Source: RYN-133 sp963754285 (lineage in GTDB: Bacteria; Actinomycetota; Actinomycetes; Mycobacteriales; Jatrophihabitantaceae). From it: DNA of 64,000 nt. The notes below the pieces were generated by a model. The model worked only from the letters and a program-made list of their open reading frames with translations. It ran no database searches and was not told where the DNA came from. A program made the translations under genes and the position numbers. Of this stretch, positions 25,472 through 32,399 are shown in pieces (position 1 is the stretch's first letter; each line of letters starts with the position of its first letter). Where the stretch lies: contig CAVWFN010000007.1 of the NCBI GenBank assembly GCA_963754285.1, positions 682,001-746,000 on the forward strand, read 5' to 3'.

Positions 25472-25969
25472 GTGACCACGCGGAAACCCGCGCGGATGAC
25501 GTTTCCCGATTGGGTCGAAGCGCAGATTCGCGCGGCAGAGGATGCCGGCGCCTTCGAGAACCTGCCCGGCAAGGGGAAGCCGATTCCGGACCTGGGCCGG
25601 CAGCGCGACGACATGGCATGGATCGCCAACAAGCTGCGGTCGGAGAACGTCGACATCGCCGACGTGCTCCCGCCGTCGCTCGCGCTGGCTCGCGAGGTCG
25701 AGCGGCTGCCGGAACGAGTGGCACGGCTGCGCTCGGAGTCTCAGGTACGCGAGTTCATCGACGACCTGAACGCACGCATCCGCCGGGCGCACCTCGCGCC
25801 ACAAGTCGGGCCGCCGATGAGGGTGGGTCGCGTCGACGTCGAGCAGGTGGTCGCCGATTGGCGCGCGGCCCGTGCAGCCACGCGCACGCCCCGGGCAACT
25901 GCGCCCCGTCCCGCGCCGCAGCCACAACAGCGGCGACGGTGGCTGGGTCGGCGTCGCAACCGGCCCTGA
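25472..25969 (+). CDS. DUF1992 (DnaJC28-like) protein
   Basis: 165 residues. The DUF1992 signature is clear: WVEAQIRAAEDAGAFENLPGKGKPI followed by MAWIANKLRSENVDIADVLPPSLALAREVE. The C-terminus is a basic Pro/Arg tail. Function is unknown. The GTG lies 7 nt after TAGAGT (25459-25464), supporting a leaderless message and this start rather than the longer frame that begins in csoR. Confidence 0.85.
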   Translation: MTTRKPARMTFPDWVEAQIRAAEDAGAFENLPGKGKPIPDLGRQRDDMAWIANKLRSENVDIADVLPPSLALAREVERLPERVARLRSESQVREFIDDLNARIRRAHLAPQVGPPMRVGRVDVEQVVADWRAARAATRTPRATAPRPAPQPQQRRRWLGRRRNRP

Positions 25970-25970
25970 G

Positions 25971-26969
25971 TCAGCGATCGATCGACGCCGCATTGCCGGC
26001 GACGGTGAGCTGCGTGTCGTCGGCGAGCGCCCGCTTGATCACGGCGAGCGCGATCGGGCCGAGTTCGTAGTGGTGCACGGCGGTGCCGAGGAAGCCCACG
26101 GTGCGGCCCCCGGCTTCGATCGGCGTCCCGGGTGCCGGCAACTCGTCCGACTCGCCGGCCAGATGCAGCAGGACGAGCCGTCGCGGCGGCTTGCCGAGGT
26201 TGTGCACGCGCGCCACTGTCTCCTGCCCGCGATAACACCCCTTGTCGAGGTGGACGGCGCTACCGATGAAGCCGATTTCGTGGGGGATGGTGCGGTGATC
26301 GGTTTCGAAACCCAGCCGTGGCTTGGCCGCTTCGACGCGAAGTGCCTCGAAGGCCCAGATCCCGGCCGGTGACGCACCGGCGTCGGTGAGGCGACCGAGG
26401 TAATGCTCGCGAGAATCGCGCGGAACGACCAGGTCGGCCGCGTCGCGGCCGGGCCACGACATGCGTCGGACGAATCCGCCCGCGTCGATCGGCGTGGCGT
26501 GGCCGGGGTCCGGCGCGGGCAGACCCGCTGCGGCGAGAACGTCGACACTCGCCGGGCCGACGATGCTCAGCACGGCCCAGCTTGCGGAGACGTCCACCGG
26601 TTCGACGCGCTTCAGGAACCGCATCTTCTGCAGGTAGTCGATCACGGCCGGAGCGGCACCCGGTTCGGTGTCGATCCAGACGGTGCCCTCAGGTCCGCCG
26701 CCCAGTTCGACGAGTTGCCAGTGCTGCTCGACGTGGCCGTGCGGTGAGAGGACGAGCGACTCGGTCGCGTCGCCGTCGCCGAGGTTGCTGACGTGCTGCG
26801 AGCAGATCGAGTGCAGCCAGGGCAACCGGTCGGGGCCGCTGACCTGTACGACGTCGCGGTTCGACCGATCGACGATGCCCGCGGCGGTGGCCAGCGTGCG
26901 CTGTTCGCGCAGCGGGTCGCCGAAGTGCCAGGGGACGGCCGCATCGATGCCAGGAGCGGTGACGGTCAT
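25971..26969 (-). CDS. ygfZ: YgfZ/GcvT-like folate-binding protein (Fe-S cluster maintenance)
   Basis: 332 residues. The family hallmark KGCYRGQE occurs here as DKGCYRGQETVARVHNLGKPPRRLVLL, within a GcvT-like fold. YgfZ uses tetrahydrofolate to support assembly or repair of certain Fe-S proteins. It is downstream of the fur-family gene on the same strand (7 nt) and near pabC, a folate-precursor gene, as in the mycobacterial Rv0811c-Rv0812 arrangement (from memory). Confidence 0.9.
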   Translation of the reverse strand: MTVTAPGIDAAVPWHFGDPLREQRTLATAAGIVDRSNRDVVQVSGPDRLPWLHSICSQHVSNLGDGDATESLVLSPHGHVEQHWQLVELGGGPEGTVWIDTEPGAAPAVIDYLQKMRFLKRVEPVDVSASWAVLSIVGPASVDVLAAAGLPAPDPGHATPIDAGGFVRRMSWPGRDAADLVVPRDSREHYLGRLTDAGASPAGIWAFEALRVEAAKPRLGFETDHRTIPHEIGFIGSAVHLDKGCYRGQETVARVHNLGKPPRRLVLLHLAGESDELPAPGTPIEAGGRTVGFLGTAVHHYELGPIALAVIKRALADDTQLTVAGNAASIDR

Positions 26970-26976
26970 ACCTGGT

Positions 26977-27423
26977 TCATCGTCCTGACCCGGAGGTTTG
27001 TTCCGCGCAGTCGGCGCACCGGCCGAAGACCGTCAGGTGCGCGCGGTCGAGCCAGAACCCCCGTTCGTCGCGTAGCCGCCGTTCCAAGTCGTCGGCGAGC
27101 GCCGGCGGCGCGTCGACGACCGAGCCGCAGTCGTGACACACGACATGCACGTGGTCGTCCTCGGCCGGGCGGTAGGCCGGCGCGCCGTGGTCGAGGTGGG
27201 TGTGCCGGATCAGACCGAGTTCCTCGAGCAGTTCGAGGGTGCGGTAGACGGTGGTCAGGTCGATCTCGGGGACGCCGTCGAAGATCTGCTCCGGGGTGGC
27301 ATGCCCCATGCTGCGTACCGCCTCGAGCACCTGCGCGCGCTGCGGCGTGACGCGCAGCCCGCGCGCGTGAAGACGCTGCGCCAGGTCGGGTCCGGTGACC
27401 GGCGCGTGATGGTGTCCGCTCAC
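26977..27423 (-). CDS. Fur-family metalloregulator
   Basis: 148 residues. The winged helix (RVTPQRAQVLEAVRSMGHATPEQIFDGVPEIDLTTVYRTLELLEELGLI) is followed by the metal/dimer domain with DDHVHVVCHDCG and a second CADC pair (structural zinc). It has an N-terminal GHHHAP segment. Fe (Fur), Zn (Zur) or peroxide sensing cannot be separated by sequence alone. The GTG at 27423 is chosen because residues before it are antisense to pabC. It forms a short operon with ygfZ. Confidence 0.9.
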   Translation of the reverse strand: MSGHHHAPVTGPDLAQRLHARGLRVTPQRAQVLEAVRSMGHATPEQIFDGVPEIDLTTVYRTLELLEELGLIRHTHLDHGAPAYRPAEDDHVHVVCHDCGSVVDAPPALADDLERRLRDERGFWLDRAHLTVFGRCADCAEQTSGSGR

Positions 27424-27449
27424 ACGTCCATCGTAGGTAGGTTGAGGGC

Positions 27450-28298
27450 GTGACGCAGATGGTGCTCGCCGTACTGGGCCGGGGAATCGTCGATCCGGCC
27501 ACACCGGTCATCAGCGCGGTCGATCCCGGCGTGACCCGGGGCGACGGATGCTTCGAGGGAATCCGCGTGCTCACCGATCACGCCGGCACGAGCATCGCCG
27601 ACAAGTTCGATCGCCATGTTGCGCGAATGACGCGCTCGTCCGCAGCGCTCGAGATCGCGTTCGACGAGCCCGGTTGGCGCGCGCTGGTCGCCGAGGCGTG
27701 CGCCGCGTGGACGACACCGGGCGAGGCGGCGATGAAGCTCGTCCTCACCCGGGGGGTCAACGGCGTACCGACAGGTTTCCTGACCATCACCGAGCTGGAC
27801 CCCGACTACGCACGGCAGCGCAGCGAGGGCATCCGGGTCGTCGTGGTCGAGCGCGGCTACACGGCGGACGCGTTCGCCGACGCGCCCTGGCTGCTCGGCG
27901 GCGTCAAGACGCTCTCGTACGCCGTCAACATGGCCGCGCAACGCGAGGCGGCACGCCGCGGCGCCGAGGACGCGGTCTTCGTCTCCGCGGACGGGCATGT
28001 GCTCGAAACCCCGACCGGCTCGGTTGTCTGGGCCACCGGTCGCACGCTGCACACCACCCCGCTGGGCGCGACGGGCATCCTCGCCGGCACCACACAGGCG
28101 CTGCTGTTCGAGCGCGCCGCCGAAGCCGGCTGGCAGACCCGGCACACCCTGGCCACCGTCGCCGAACTGCATGACAGCGACGCGCTGTGGGTGATCAGCA
28201 GCGTGCGCGGACCGGTCGAGGTGATCGACCTCGGCGGGCACGCGCGAGAGCAGCGCCCCGACCTCGACACGGAGATCAAAAAGCTCTCCGGTTTCTGA
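27450..28298 (+). CDS. pabC: 4-amino-4-deoxychorismate lyase (class IV aminotransferase fold)
   Basis: 282 residues. Fold-type IV PLP enzyme: the PLP Lys is in GGVKTLSYAVNM, with the RGDGCFEGIRV N-terminal motif and ETPTGSVVWATGR. It releases pyruvate from aminodeoxychorismate to give p-aminobenzoate for folate. A D-amino-acid or branched-chain aminotransferase cannot be fully excluded. The GTG lies 6 nt after TAGGTT (27438-27443). The nearby ygfZ (folate-dependent) and AurF-like gene (acts on p-aminobenzoate in the type enzyme) fit this role. Confidence 0.87.
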   Translation: MTQMVLAVLGRGIVDPATPVISAVDPGVTRGDGCFEGIRVLTDHAGTSIADKFDRHVARMTRSSAALEIAFDEPGWRALVAEACAAWTTPGEAAMKLVLTRGVNGVPTGFLTITELDPDYARQRSEGIRVVVVERGYTADAFADAPWLLGGVKTLSYAVNMAAQREAARRGAEDAVFVSADGHVLETPTGSVVWATGRTLHTTPLGATGILAGTTQALLFERAAEAGWQTRHTLATVAELHDSDALWVISSVRGPVEVIDLGGHAREQRPDLDTEIKKLSGF

Positions 28299-28380
28299 TC
28301 ACCCATCACGCGAAACCCGTTGCCGGCATTTGCGCCCTCGTCGTACCGTGGCAGTACACGAGAGAGGAGGTGGTCCGAAG

Positions 28381-28419
28381 TTGAATACCTGTTGGACACG
28401 TGAGGTGGCTGCCAGCTAG
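28381..28419 (+). CDS. 12-codon small ORF behind a strong Shine-Dalgarno (leader peptide or structured RNA candidate)
   Basis: TTG start, peptide MNTCWTREVAAS. AGGAGGTGG (28365-28373) gives an ideal ribosome site 9 nt before the TTG. A promoter can be drawn upstream: TTGCCG (28320-28325), 18-bp spacer, TACCGT (28344-28349). The codons continue in frame back to GTG 28348. No larger gene follows on this strand; the next 90 bases are rich in short hairpins and end in a large inverted repeat. It may be a leader peptide or part of a small regulatory RNA. Confidence 0.45.
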   Translation: MNTCWTREVAAS

Positions 28420-28508
28420 CCGCTAGACCAAGGACCAGCGTTGGCCCCAGAAATGGGATGTGCCCGTGAGCCCTCTCTCGAGGCGGCGAGCAAGCCAAGG
28501 CAGCTACC

Positions 28509-28582
28509 CGGCCCCGAGCCGTCGGCCCGTCCAGCCGACCGCGTCGCTGAGCAATCAGCAGACGCGACCAGGCTCGGGGCCG
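28509..28582. terminator. large inverted repeat, probable terminator of the AurF-like gene
   Basis: CGGCCCCGAGCC (28509-28520) and GGCTCGGGGCCG (28571-28582) are perfect 12-bp arms. The loop itself contains the hairpin GTCGGC/GCCGAC (28521-28526, 28534-28539). It starts 14 nt past the stop of the AurF-like gene and also ends the small-ORF transcript from the other side. Confidence 0.6.
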
Positions 28583-28595
28583 ACCCATGTCCGGA

Positions 28596-29513
28596 TCAGA
28601 TCAGGTGCACCAGCTTGTAGATCGGCCGGGCGCTCCAGGTGAGCATGCCTTGCTCGTCCAAGAAAGCCATGATCTTCTCGGCCATCCAGCGCCGGGTCTC
28701 GCGGTGGTGCGGATTGCGCCGCGCAACGCGGGCAGCCTGCTTCGGGTCGAGCCCGATCTGCGCGTACACCTGGGGATTGATCAGCGAACTCACCACGAAC
28801 GCCGAGACCGCGGCGGCAATCGTGTTGTTGACGAGCTTGGCAACCGGCCCCATCCGCGGCATCAGCCGCGCGACCTCCTCGCGCGCGAAGCGGACGTGGC
28901 GCGCCTCTTCGATGACGTGGATGCGGTTGACCATGCGCACCAGCGGATGGATCGCCTCGTCGTTCATCGTCGCGCGCTGGAGACGGTCGGTCACCTCTTC
29001 GGCAACGAGGACGGGAGCGAACAGGGTCGTGCCGCGCGCTGTCGCCTTGTAGACGCGTGCCAGGTGGTGCACGAATCGGTTCGGACGGTAGGTCGGGGTG
29101 CCGATCCGCTCGAGCGCCTTGGCGAACATGATCACGTGGCGGGTCTCGTCGCCGACCTCGGTGAGCGCGTACTGCGTGTGCGGGCTCTGCGGATCCTGGT
29201 GGTAGGCGTAGCGGGCCAGCAGTTGGATCAGGATGATCTCGAACCACAGCCCCGTGCTGGCGACGCTGGCGAGTTCCTGCTTCGACAGCTCGAGGCGTTG
29301 TTCGTCGCGAAGCTCGTCCCACAGCGGCGTGCCGTACAGCGAAACCCGCTCGAAGGGCAGGAAGGTGAGCCCGTCCAGACCCGGCCCGTCGACAGGTGCG
29401 TCCCAGTCGATGTCGAGCATCGGGTCGTAGGAGTTCTTCGACGACGAGCGCAACAGCCGGGTCGCGGTCTTGTCGCGGCTGTCGTGAACGTTTTCGTCCT
29501 GAACGGCGGTCAT
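28596..29513 (-). CDS. AurF-family non-heme diiron oxygenase
   Basis: 305 residues. The complete ligand set of p-aminobenzoate N-oxygenase AurF can be matched: a Glu in GLWFEIILIQLL, ExxH in GDETRH, a Glu in LVAEEVTDRL, and HxxxExxH in IHVIEEARHVRF. The type enzyme oxidises p-aminobenzoate to p-nitrobenzoate, but many actinobacterial homologues have unknown substrates. ATG 29513 is chosen because AAGGG lies 8 nt upstream; GTG 29522 is an alternative. A TetR gene is divergent and pabC is convergent. Confidence 0.88.
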   Translation of the reverse strand: MTAVQDENVHDSRDKTATRLLRSSSKNSYDPMLDIDWDAPVDGPGLDGLTFLPFERVSLYGTPLWDELRDEQRLELSKQELASVASTGLWFEIILIQLLARYAYHQDPQSPHTQYALTEVGDETRHVIMFAKALERIGTPTYRPNRFVHHLARVYKATARGTTLFAPVLVAEEVTDRLQRATMNDEAIHPLVRMVNRIHVIEEARHVRFAREEVARLMPRMGPVAKLVNNTIAAAVSAFVVSSLINPQVYAQIGLDPKQAARVARRNPHHRETRRWMAEKIMAFLDEQGMLTWSARPIYKLVHLI

Positions 29514-29575
29514 GGCGAGCACCCTTCGAGCAGGAGGTAGTTATGTGCCACAAGGTGTAGCACTCACTTCTACCA

Positions 29576-29608
29576 TTGACAAGCTGTTACATGTAAATCG
29601 GCTAGGCT
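29576..29608 (+). promoter_or_regulatory. promoter/operator of the AurF-linked tetR gene
   Basis: TTACATGTAA (29587-29596) is a perfect 10-bp palindrome. TAGGCT (29603-29608) lies 6 nt before the tetR ATG, indicating a leaderless message. A TTGACA (29576-29581) is present, though 21 bp from the -10. The palindrome is well placed to let TetR block both directions. Confidence 0.55.
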
Positions 29609-29614
29609 CGACCA

Positions 29615-30316
29615 ATGACCACCGGCACTCGCGGCGCCCGCAGCGGCGCCCCGCACGCGCGTGACGGCCGCTCGACCCGGTGGGACCCGCATCGCCGTCG
29701 ACGCCGCGCAGCGATCATCTCGGCCGCGATCGAGGCGATCGAGACGCACGGTCCCGACGTCCTCACCGCACAGATCGCCGAGCGCGCGGGCGTCCCGCGC
29801 ACGCACGTCTACCGGCACTTCGACGGCAAGCAGGCCCTCGACCTGGCGGTGTCGCGGCAGGTCGCCCGTCAGATCGGCGAGACGATCCGCGCGGGACTCG
29901 CCGCGACCGGATCGGCGCGCGCGATCATCGGTGGCGCGATCGACCAGCACCTGCGCTGGGTCGAGGCGCACCCGAACCTCTACCGCTTCCTCGCCCAGCA
30001 TGCGTACGCGGTCGCGAACACCGGCTCGCCGGCCGCTGACGACGCCAAGACGGCGTTCGCCGGTGAGCTGACCGGGTTGCTCGAGCGGTACATGGCGATG
30101 TTCGAGCTCGACACATCACCGGCCGAGCGAGTGATCATCGGCGTGGTCGGCATGGTCGATGCCACCGCAGCATGGTGGCTCGAGCATCCCGACGTGCCGC
30201 GCGCCGAACTGACCGGCCAGCTGACCGAGCAGACGTGGCTGATCATCGACCAGACCGCCCGGGCCGCCGGCCTGAGCCTCGGCCTCGACGAGCAACTGCC
30301 GCTGCCGCCGTCCTGA
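29615..30316 (+). CDS. TetR-family regulator, divergent from AurF-like gene
   Basis: 233 residues. After a basic N-terminal extension comes the HTH (IISAAIEAIETHGPDVLTAQIAERAGVPRTHVYRHFDGKQALDLAV) and a helical ligand domain with several Trp. The ATG sits 6 nt after TAGGCT. Probable repressor of the diiron oxygenase gene. Confidence 0.88.
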   Translation: MTTGTRGARSGAPHARDGRSTRWDPHRRRRRAAIISAAIEAIETHGPDVLTAQIAERAGVPRTHVYRHFDGKQALDLAVSRQVARQIGETIRAGLAATGSARAIIGGAIDQHLRWVEAHPNLYRFLAQHAYAVANTGSPAADDAKTAFAGELTGLLERYMAMFELDTSPAERVIIGVVGMVDATAAWWLEHPDVPRAELTGQLTEQTWLIIDQTARAAGLSLGLDEQLPLPPS

Positions 30317-30323
30317 GGTTTGA

Positions 30324-30845
30324 TCAGGCGCGCACGCGCGACAGCTGTGCGTTCAGGTGCGGGGCCATGGGCCGTCCGCCCGGTGCGAGTTCGGACGCGT
30401 AGGCAAGCACCTCGTTCACGAGCGCGTAGAGCCGCCGCTCGCCGTCGACGACCTTCGCCGTGGGCGTCCCCTGCGCGGATGTCGTGCTGATCTCCCAGCG
30501 CTGATCGCCGGCCACGCCGGTGTAGACGAGAGCTTCGCCGGTGTTCGCGGCCAGTACGACCTCGAGGTCGTCTCGCCCGGTGCCGAGCCGCCAGAACCCG
30601 GTCTCGCGCCAGGCCTGCCGCACGAGAGCACCGTCCTGGTCGATCAGCCATGCGCGGGACTCGTAGGCGAGGAACGGGCGGCCGTCGTGCGCGAAGCTGA
30701 CCCGTTGGCCGAACGCGAACTGTTCGCCGCTCGGGGCGACGCCGCTGCCCTGGCCCGTCCAGACACCGACGAGGGGCAGCAGCGCGAGCAGCGAGTCGTG
30801 GATGGGCGCGCCACTGCGCAGATCGGCGGTGTCGGGCTCGCTCAC
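30324..30845 (-). CDS. nitrobindin-like heme-binding beta-barrel (FABP-like)
   Basis: 173 residues with the nitrobindin signature GVWTGQGSG near the N-terminus, a ten-stranded beta pattern, and a C-terminal PMAPHLNAQL whose His matches the proximal heme ligand. Bacterial nitrobindins bind ferric heme and isomerise peroxynitrite or scavenge NO. The GTG overlaps the stop of a 31-codon membrane-peptide gene (GTGA), so translation is coupled. It occupies the place of Rv0813c in the mycobacterial order (from memory). Confidence 0.85.
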   Translation of the reverse strand: MSEPDTADLRSGAPIHDSLLALLPLVGVWTGQGSGVAPSGEQFAFGQRVSFAHDGRPFLAYESRAWLIDQDGALVRQAWRETGFWRLGTGRDDLEVVLAANTGEALVYTGVAGDQRWEISTTSAQGTPTAKVVDGERRLYALVNEVLAYASELAPGGRPMAPHLNAQLSRVRA

Positions 30846-30937
30846 CGGCCGGAAGCCAGCTTCACCAGCAGGTAGCCGCAGATCGCGGCGACGGCCAGGA
30901 GCGCACCGACGAGCACAACGAGGTAGCCCGTCTCCAT
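30842..30937 (-). CDS. 31-residue single-pass membrane protein coupled to nitrobindin
   Basis: Short frame from ATG 30937 with AAGGTGA 6 nt upstream. The peptide is METGYLVVLVGALLAVAAIC followed by GYLLVKLASGR: one hydrophobic helix with a basic C-terminus. Its TGA overlaps the nitrobindin GTG, so the pair is translationally coupled and the small protein is probably real. It may tether or assist the heme protein at the membrane; this is inference. Confidence 0.65.
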   Translation of the reverse strand: METGYLVVLVGALLAVAAICGYLLVKLASGR

Positions 30938-30963
30938 GTCCGTCACCTTAAGCCCCCTGCCGG

Positions 30964-31020
30964 CTTTGACCCTGTAATGGCTGTTGTCGGAGCGTCCGAA
31001 CGGCCATTACAGGGTCAAAG
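30964..31020. terminator. 57-nt hairpin with perfect 18-bp arms, downstream of the cysA-sseC operon
   Basis: CTTTGACCCTGTAATGGC (30964-30981) and its exact inverse (31003-31020), with an inner TCGGA/TCCGA stem in the loop. It starts 9 nt past the sseC stop and lies before the small membrane-protein gene, so it should end the sulfurtransferase operon. The unusually long perfect arms also recall a small palindromic repeat element. Confidence 0.75.
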
Positions 31021-31028
31021 TGGGTGCG

Positions 31029-31328
31029 TCAGGTGAGGGAGAGCGACGCCTCGACCAGCCCGGGCTCGGTCGCGTTCACACTGCGGCGGGCCTTGCCGTC
31101 GCGGTGCAGCACCGACAGCGTCCAGTCGCCGGGAGCGGCGAAAAACCGGAAGTCGCCGGTCGCCGAGGTGACCACCTCGGCGGTGAACTCGCCGGTGCTG
31201 TCGAGCAGGCGTACGTACGCCGCCGGGACGGGAGCCTCACCCTGCGAGACGACGCCGTAGATGACCGTTTCCTTGGTCAGGTCGACGCTGGGCGGCAACG
31301 TCGGAGTCTGGGCGGGCGCGCCGCACAT
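31029..31328 (-). CDS. sseC: DUF1416 protein (SseC-like), partner of the thiosulfate sulfurtransferase
   Basis: 99 residues with the conserved pattern MCGAPAQ...VDLTKETVIYG, then VRLLDSTGEFTAEVV and SATGDFRFFAAPGDWTL. It is a small carboxypeptidase-regulatory-like beta-sandwich that always follows cysA-type sulfurtransferases in actinobacteria (compare Rv0814c, from memory). The N-terminal Cys is conserved and may carry sulfur. ATG 31328 follows the cysA stop by 1 nt, so the two are coupled. Function beyond sulfur metabolism is unknown. Confidence 0.88.
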   Translation of the reverse strand: MCGAPAQTPTLPPSVDLTKETVIYGVVSQGEAPVPAAYVRLLDSTGEFTAEVVTSATGDFRFFAAPGDWTLSVLHRDGKARRSVNATEPGLVEASLSLT

Positions 31329-31329
31329 C

Positions 31330-32163
31330 TCAGACGTCCTTCTCGATCGGGACCCCGACCAGCGAGCCGTACTCGGTCCACGAACCGTCGTAGTTCTTGA
31401 CGTTCTGGTGGCCCAGCAGCTCGTGCAGAGCGAACCAGGTGTGGCTGGACCGCTCACCGATGCGGCAGTAGGCGATCGTGTCGCGCCCGTCGTCCAGCCC
31501 CTCGTCGCCGTAGAGCTTGCGCAGGTCGTCGTCGCTCTTGAAGGTGCCGTCCTCGTTGGCTGCCTTGGACCACGGAACGTTCAGTGCGGTCGGGATGTGC
31601 CCACCGCGCTGCGACTGTTCCTGCGGCAGGTGCGCCGGCGCGAGCAGCTTGCCGCTGAACTCGTCGGGCGAGCGGACGTCGACGAGGTTCTTCTTGCCGA
31701 TCGCGTCGACAGCCTCGTCACGGAATGCACGAATCGAGAGGTCCTGATCCTGCGCGGTGTAGGACGTCTTGTCGCGGCTGACCGAATCCTTGGACAGCTC
31801 GCGGCCGTCGAGCTCCCACTTCTTGCGACCGCCGTCGAGCAGCTTGACGTCCTGGTGGCCGTAGAGCTTGAAGTACCAGTAGGCGTACGCGGCGAACCAG
31901 TTGTTGTTGCCGCCGTACAACACGACGGTGTCGTCGTTGCCGATGCCCTTGGTCGAGAGCAGCTGCTCGAACTGCTCCTTGTTGACGAAGTCGCGGCGGA
32001 CCTGGTCCTGGAGCTCGGTCTTCCAGTCCAGCTTCACAGCGCCGGGGATGTGCCCGCCGTCGTAGGCCGAGGTGTCCTCGTCGACCTCGACGAGCACGAC
32101 GCCCGGGGTGTTCAGGTTTTCCTCGGCCCAGTCGGCCGAGACGAGCGCGTCAGCGCGGCTCAT
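31330..32163 (-). CDS. cysA: thiosulfate sulfurtransferase (two-domain rhodanese)
   Basis: 277 residues, two rhodanese domains. The C-terminal one carries the persulfide Cys in AYCRIGERSSHTW. The N-terminal domain (DGGHIPGAVKLDW ...) is non-catalytic. It transfers sulfane sulfur from thiosulfate or 3-mercaptopyruvate to acceptors for Fe-S or cofactor assembly. AAAGGAG lies 7-8 nt before the ATG. The 160-nt leader carries a Cys-rich small ORF, pointing to control by cysteine supply. Confidence 0.93.
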   Translation of the reverse strand: MSRADALVSADWAEENLNTPGVVLVEVDEDTSAYDGGHIPGAVKLDWKTELQDQVRRDFVNKEQFEQLLSTKGIGNDDTVVLYGGNNNWFAAYAYWYFKLYGHQDVKLLDGGRKKWELDGRELSKDSVSRDKTSYTAQDQDLSIRAFRDEAVDAIGKKNLVDVRSPDEFSGKLLAPAHLPQEQSQRGGHIPTALNVPWSKAANEDGTFKSDDDLRKLYGDEGLDDGRDTIAYCRIGERSSHTWFALHELLGHQNVKNYDGSWTEYGSLVGVPIEKDV

Positions 32164-32246
32164 TTGTTGACTCCTTTGATAGGAAAAATCGAGATGACTC
32201 TACAGCGCTTGGCGTGCAGAGGATGTCCGAAGACGGGCGAAGCGCG

Positions 32247-32321
32247 TCAGCGGTGACACAGGCAGCTGCCCACACGGCACAGGTCGACCGTGCGGCGTGA
32301 GTACAGGGCGATGCGCTTCAT
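32247..32321 (-). CDS. 24-residue Cys-rich leader peptide upstream of cysA
   Basis: ATG 32321; the peptide begins MKRIALYSRRTVDLCR and ends VGSCLCHR, with three Cys codons (two separated by a single codon) just before the stop. Polycysteine small ORFs upstream of sulfur genes act as cysteine-responsive attenuators in mycobacteria. The composition and position (84 nt before cysA) match that class. It is preceded by a one-step overlapping mini-ORF. Confidence 0.75.
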   Translation of the reverse strand: MKRIALYSRRTVDLCRVGSCLCHR

Positions 32322-32344
32322 GCGGCGATCCCCGTCAGGCCCAT
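32318..32344 (-). CDS. 8-residue leaderless mini-ORF overlapping the Cys-rich leader
   Basis: ATG 32344 follows TACGCT (32351-32356, complement) by exactly 6 nt, so the transcript likely begins at this ATG. It encodes MGLTGIAA, and its TGA overlaps the ATG of the Cys-rich leader (ATGA). Ribosomes would load here and pass on to the Cys leader. Confidence 0.45.
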   Translation of the reverse strand: MGLTGIAA

Positions 32345-32399
32345 GCGCACAGCGTAACCGCAGGCCGCGAGCGCCCTCCAGTCAGTTGGGACGACCGTC

